Positions 7,565 through 8,471 of a DNA stretch of 8,471 bases are shown piece after piece (the first letter of the stretch is position 1; every line of letters starts with the position of its first letter). The notes below the pieces were generated by a model. The model saw nothing but the letters and a program-made list of their open reading frames with translations, did no database searches and was not told where the DNA came from. The DNA comes from Kiritimatiellia bacterium (GTDB taxonomy: Bacteria > Verrucomicrobiota > Kiritimatiellia > RFP12 > UBA1067): NCBI GenBank assembly GCA_900771305.1, contig CAAGNL010000263.1, positions 1-8,471 on the forward strand, in the 5' to 3' direction. Made by a program: the position numbers and the translations under genes.

Positions 7565-7714
7565 GTCTCCGCTCGCGTCTCACGTCTCACGTCTCACGCC
7601 CTCCCTCAACCCTTGGCGCCGAGGTCGCGAGACGTGAGACGCGAAACCTGTCTCACGTCTTTTGGTCTCCGCTCGCGTCTCTTGTCTCACGTCTCACGCC
7701 CTCCCTCAACCCTT
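7565..7714 (+). repeat. 50-bp direct repeat at 100-bp period, containing GTCTCAC heptamers
   Basis: Copy A (7565-7614) and copy B (7665-7714) start exactly 100 bp apart and differ at only two positions within 50 bp. Copy A contains three tandem GTCTCAC heptamers (7577-7597). Copy B has a degenerate GTCTCTT followed by two GTCTCAC (7677-7697). Both end in the same GCCCTCCCTCAACCCTT. The 50 bp between them hold a hairpin of the same motif in both orientations. There is no coding signal: small reading frames crossing the region are low-complexity. 7514-7564 and 7715-7757, on either side, show nothing recognisable. Confidence 0.85.
7630..7663 (+). terminator. Hairpin with short T-run, probable terminator of the upstream genes
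   Basis: AGACGTGAGAC (7630-7640) and GTCTCACGTCT (7650-7660) form a perfect 11-bp stem around a 9-nt loop, followed by T's through 7663. It lies about 117 nt after the pseudouridine synthase stop and is the only terminator-like structure there. The T-run is short (four, including the last stem base). The stem could also simply reflect the surrounding GTCTCAC repeats meeting in inverted orientation. Confidence 0.45.
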
Positions 7715-7757
7715 CGAAAAGCCCGGTCGCTCACACCATCTCACCATATGGGGGCCG

Positions 7758-8198
7758 GTCACTCCGTGACGGCGTGACGCGGGCAGGAGTGACTGAGTGA
7801 CGCGGTGACCAGACGAGGCGATGACAGCGTGACGGCGTGACTCCGTGACAGCGTGACGCGGTCAGGAGTGACTGAGTGACGCGGTGACCAGACGAGGCGA
7901 TGACTCCGTGACGGCGTGACTTCGTGACGCGGGCAGGAGTGACTGAGTGACGCGGTGACCAGACGAGGCGATGACAGCGTGACGGCGTGACTCCGTGACG
8001 GCGTGACGCGGGCAGGAGTGACTGAGTGACTCGGTGACCAGACGAGGCGATGACTCCGTGGCGGCGTGACAACGTGACGGCGTGACGCGGGCAGGAGTGA
8101 CTGAGTGACTCGGTGACCAGACGAGGCGATGACTCCGTGACGGCGTGACAACGTGACGGCGTGACGCGGGCTTGAGTGACGGAGTGACTCAGTGACCA
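7758..8198 (+). repeat. Tandem array 1: 79-bp units of nested GTGAC octamers
   Basis: Units start at 7784, 7863, 7934, 8013 and 8092, with a degenerate sixth at 8171. Their lengths are 79, 71, 79, 79 and 79 bp. Each is built from 8-bp blocks ending in GTGAC. The order is: GAGTGAC, TGAGTGAC and G/TCGGTGAC; the 11-nt spacer CAGACGAGGCG; ATGAC; four octamers of form NNCGTGAC; then a spacer read across the unit boundary as GCGGGCAGGA. The 71-bp unit lacks exactly one octamer. The left edge at 7758-7783 is partial, with only two NNCGTGAC-type octamers. Minus-strand reading frames across it are open only because the composition lacks stops; 79 is not a multiple of 3, so they cannot encode a regular repeat protein. 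Confidence 0.93.
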
Positions 8199-8238
8199 GG
8201 TGGTCCAGCGGAATTGGTCACTCCGTCACTGAGTCACA
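8175..8238. repeat. Imperfect palindrome at the junction of the two arrays
   Basis: Arms 8175-8198 and 8215-8238 pair at 19 of 24 positions around a 16-nt loop (8199-8214). The eight pairs next to the loop (TGACC/GGTCA core) are perfect. The mismatches arise because the octamers in the two arms are in a different order (GGAGTGAC then TCAGTGAC on the left, while the right arm read on the minus strand has TCAGTGAC then GGAGTGAC). This is where array orientation switches from GTGAC to GTCAC. Confidence 0.75.
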
Positions 8239-8471
8239 AACGTTGGGTCACGCCGTCACGCTGTCACGCCGTCACGCCGTCATGAAAAAGAACCGGTCAC
8301 TCCGTCACTGAGTCACAAACGTTGGGTCACGCCGTCACGCTGTCACGCCGTCACGCCGTCATGAAAAAGCCGGTCACTCAGTCACTGAGTCACCAAAGTT
8401 GGGTCACGCCGTCACGCTGTCACGCCGTCACGCCGTCATGAAAAAGAACCGGTCACTCCGTCACTGAGTCA
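8216..8471 (-). repeat. Tandem array 2: inverted 79-bp units, running off the window
   Basis: Units start at 8216, 8295, 8372 and 8451, with lengths 79, 77 and 79 bp; the fourth is cut by the window end. Read on the minus strand, a unit is: three GTGAC boxes (the last two TCAGTGAC and GGAGTGAC); the 12-nt spacer CGGTTCTTTTTC; ATGAC; four octamers GGCGTGAC, GGCGTGAC, AGCGTGAC, GGCGTGAC; then the 9-nt spacer CCAACGTTT. The units are almost identical; the 77-bp unit lacks two A's in its spacer, and the third has small changes (CTCA for CTCC, CCAAAG for CAAACG). No gene is present. Confidence 0.93.

Noticed and set aside
7731..8151. Minus-strand reading frames of 113 and 130 codons across array 1
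   Set aside because: They are open only because GTCAC-type sequence lacks stops on that strand; the 79-bp period rotates the frame from unit to unit, and the products are low-complexity Arg/Ser/His/Val/Thr sequence.
7758..8471. CRISPR array
   Set aside because: The unit is fully repetitive, with no unique spacers of constant length between identical repeats, the motif is an 8-bp block, and no cas gene is nearby.

Overview
The window is GC-rich bacterial DNA (around 60-65% by eye, not computed). It holds three codirectional plus-strand genes followed by nearly 1 kb of non-coding, highly organised repeats that runs off the right edge. Two large secreted carbohydrate-active proteins, a LamG domain on an unassigned TIM-barrel enzyme, high GC and extended -10 promoters suggest a polysaccharide-degrading member of the PVC group (Kiritimatiellota, Verrucomicrobiota or Lentisphaerota). 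That placement is inferred from gene style, not from a marker gene.

Layout: 1-170 is a non-coding leader with two strong hairpins (14-49 and 101-137) and a promoter-like motif (141-159). 171-3944 encodes a 1257-residue secreted protein: signal peptide, LamG domain, a putative TIM-barrel glycosidase core that I cannot assign to a family, and C-terminal beta domains. 3964-3981 carries a perfect TATAAT box inside a motif nearly identical to the one before the first gene. 4013-6766 encodes a secreted glycoside hydrolase family 2 protein with both catalytic glutamates. 6776-7513 encodes an RluA-family pseudouridine synthase without an S4 domain, probably translated from the same mRNA as the GH2 gene.

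7514-8471 holds no credible gene. It contains GTCTCAC heptamer repeats inside a 50-bp direct repeat spaced exactly 100 bp apart, with a terminator-like hairpin between the copies. Next comes a tandem array of 79-bp units built from GTGAC-ending octamers (about 7758-8198), then a second 79-bp array in the opposite orientation (8216 to the window end). The two arrays have different spacer sequences but the same design: three GTGAC boxes, a spacer, one ATGAC, four NNCGTGAC octamers, a spacer. This shared pattern in two oppositely oriented arrays is the most unusual thing in the window.

Together, the first two genes look like an exported pair acting on a complex glycan, sharing a promoter type but each with its own promoter. 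The pseudouridine synthase is a housekeeping RNA-modification gene with no evident functional link to them.
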